Both the position numbers and the translations under genes were made by a program. Below are positions 63,903 to 64,000 of a stretch of 64,000 nucleotides of DNA, one piece after another; position 1 is the stretch's first letter, and every line of letters begins with the position of its first letter. The notes beneath the pieces are model-generated. The model searched no databases. It saw nothing but the letters and a program-made list of their open reading frames with translations, and was not told where the DNA came from. Source of the stretch: Alphaproteobacteria bacterium HGW-Alphaproteobacteria-7 (GTDB lineage: Bacteria > Pseudomonadota > Alphaproteobacteria > Sphingomonadales > Sphingomonadaceae); the NCBI GenBank assembly GCA_002842735.1, contig PHEB01000005.1, positions 106,682 through 170,681 of the forward strand. The letters run 5' to 3'.

Positions 63903-64000
63903 TGAACCGCCCCGGGATTGCCGGAGGCCATTTGGTTTAAGTTATGCTGCCATTGGGGCATCGTCCAGCATGGCGTAGTATTGTTGTTCGGCTTCGGCGG
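63903..64000 (-). mobile_element. End of an IS3-family-like element (cut by window edge)
   Basis: The sequence from 63903 starts TGAACCGCCCCGGGATTGCC, the type of TGAACC... end seen in proteobacterial IS3-group elements, and a transposase-like C-terminus reads inward from 64000. The remainder lies outside the window. Confidence 0.55.
63942..64000 (-). CDS. Transposase C-terminus (partial)
   Basis: On the minus strand the last 18 residues read AEAEQQYYAMLDDAPMAA before a TAA at 63944-63942. This resembles the C-terminal tail of IS3-family OrfB transposases (…YY…AA). Only the tail is visible, so the family is tentative. Confidence 0.5.
   Translation of the reverse strand, partial: AEAEQQYYAMLDDAPMAA

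Noticed and set aside
1..64000. CRISPR array, prophage, toxin-antitoxin pair or known defence system
   Set aside because: I saw no regularly spaced repeats, phage structural genes, or recognisable toxin or defence domains; the RHH-like protein is paired with ParA, not with a toxin.

Overview
The window is high-GC (about 64 % by eye) chromosomal DNA, most likely from an alphaproteobacterium of the order Sphingomonadales (Erythrobacter/Porphyrobacter type). Supporting signs are the DUF3297, DUF2721, DUF6356 and DUF1465 (RcdA-like) proteins, two TonB-dependent receptors, a dihydroorotase paralogue without catalytic residues next to pyrB, and REP-like hairpin repeats of kinds common in this group. 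The placement comes from recognised families only; no rRNA or search was available.

Layout. 1-4.6 kb: trigger factor (cut by the window edge), tRNA-Leu, DUF3297, der, a DUF2721 membrane protein and a secreted protein. 4.9-7.2 kb: bfr and bfd with Fur-box-like sites, then a DUF418 membrane protein. 7.4-11.4 kb: two SPOR-domain proteins flanking a small ParA ATPase and a ribbon-helix-helix-like protein. 11.4-16 kb: pyrC'-pyrB, sppA, tRNA-Val. 16-20 kb: PKHD-type hydroxylase, TetR regulator and a divergent TonB-dependent receptor. 20-34.6 kb: housekeeping genes (serS with an unusual insertion, surE, potassium channel, rimO, L,D-transpeptidase, tilS, cpoB, rodZ, ptsP, two DUF465 genes, rcdA-like, glpK). 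34.8-39.4 kb: MBL-fold hydrolase, nadA, a GIY-YIG gene among REP-like hairpins, EamA transporter, old yellow enzyme. 39.4-41.1 kb: an IS5-like element with a frameshifted transposase. 41.2-50.8 kb: small membrane protein and lipoprotein genes, lipB, MFS, arsC-like, siderophore receptor, an odd [2Fe-2S] protein, class II aldolase, MATE pump. 50.9-61.7 kb: chemotaxis cluster cheA-cheW-cheY-cheB-cheR-GGDEF/EAL-mcp-mcp, all on the + strand and partly translationally coupled. 61.7-64 kb: a double-hairpin repeat, psd, two lower-GC lipoprotein genes and the end of an IS3-like element.

How genes work together. bfr and bfd store and release iron, and the receptor at 45.8 kb imports it; all three have Fur-box-like sequences upstream. 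The che cluster encodes a nearly complete signalling array (no cheD or cheZ) plus a c-di-GMP enzyme translationally coupled to a receptor. cpoB, rodZ, the L,D-transpeptidase and the two SPOR proteins concern the envelope and division.

Most promising for novelty are the SPOR/ParA/RHH locus (7.4-11.4 kb), the 53-codon low-GC insertion in serS, and a roughly 98-bp double-hairpin repeat present at 11.4 kb and, inverted, at 61.7 kb. I see no CRISPR array, prophage, or recognised defence system.
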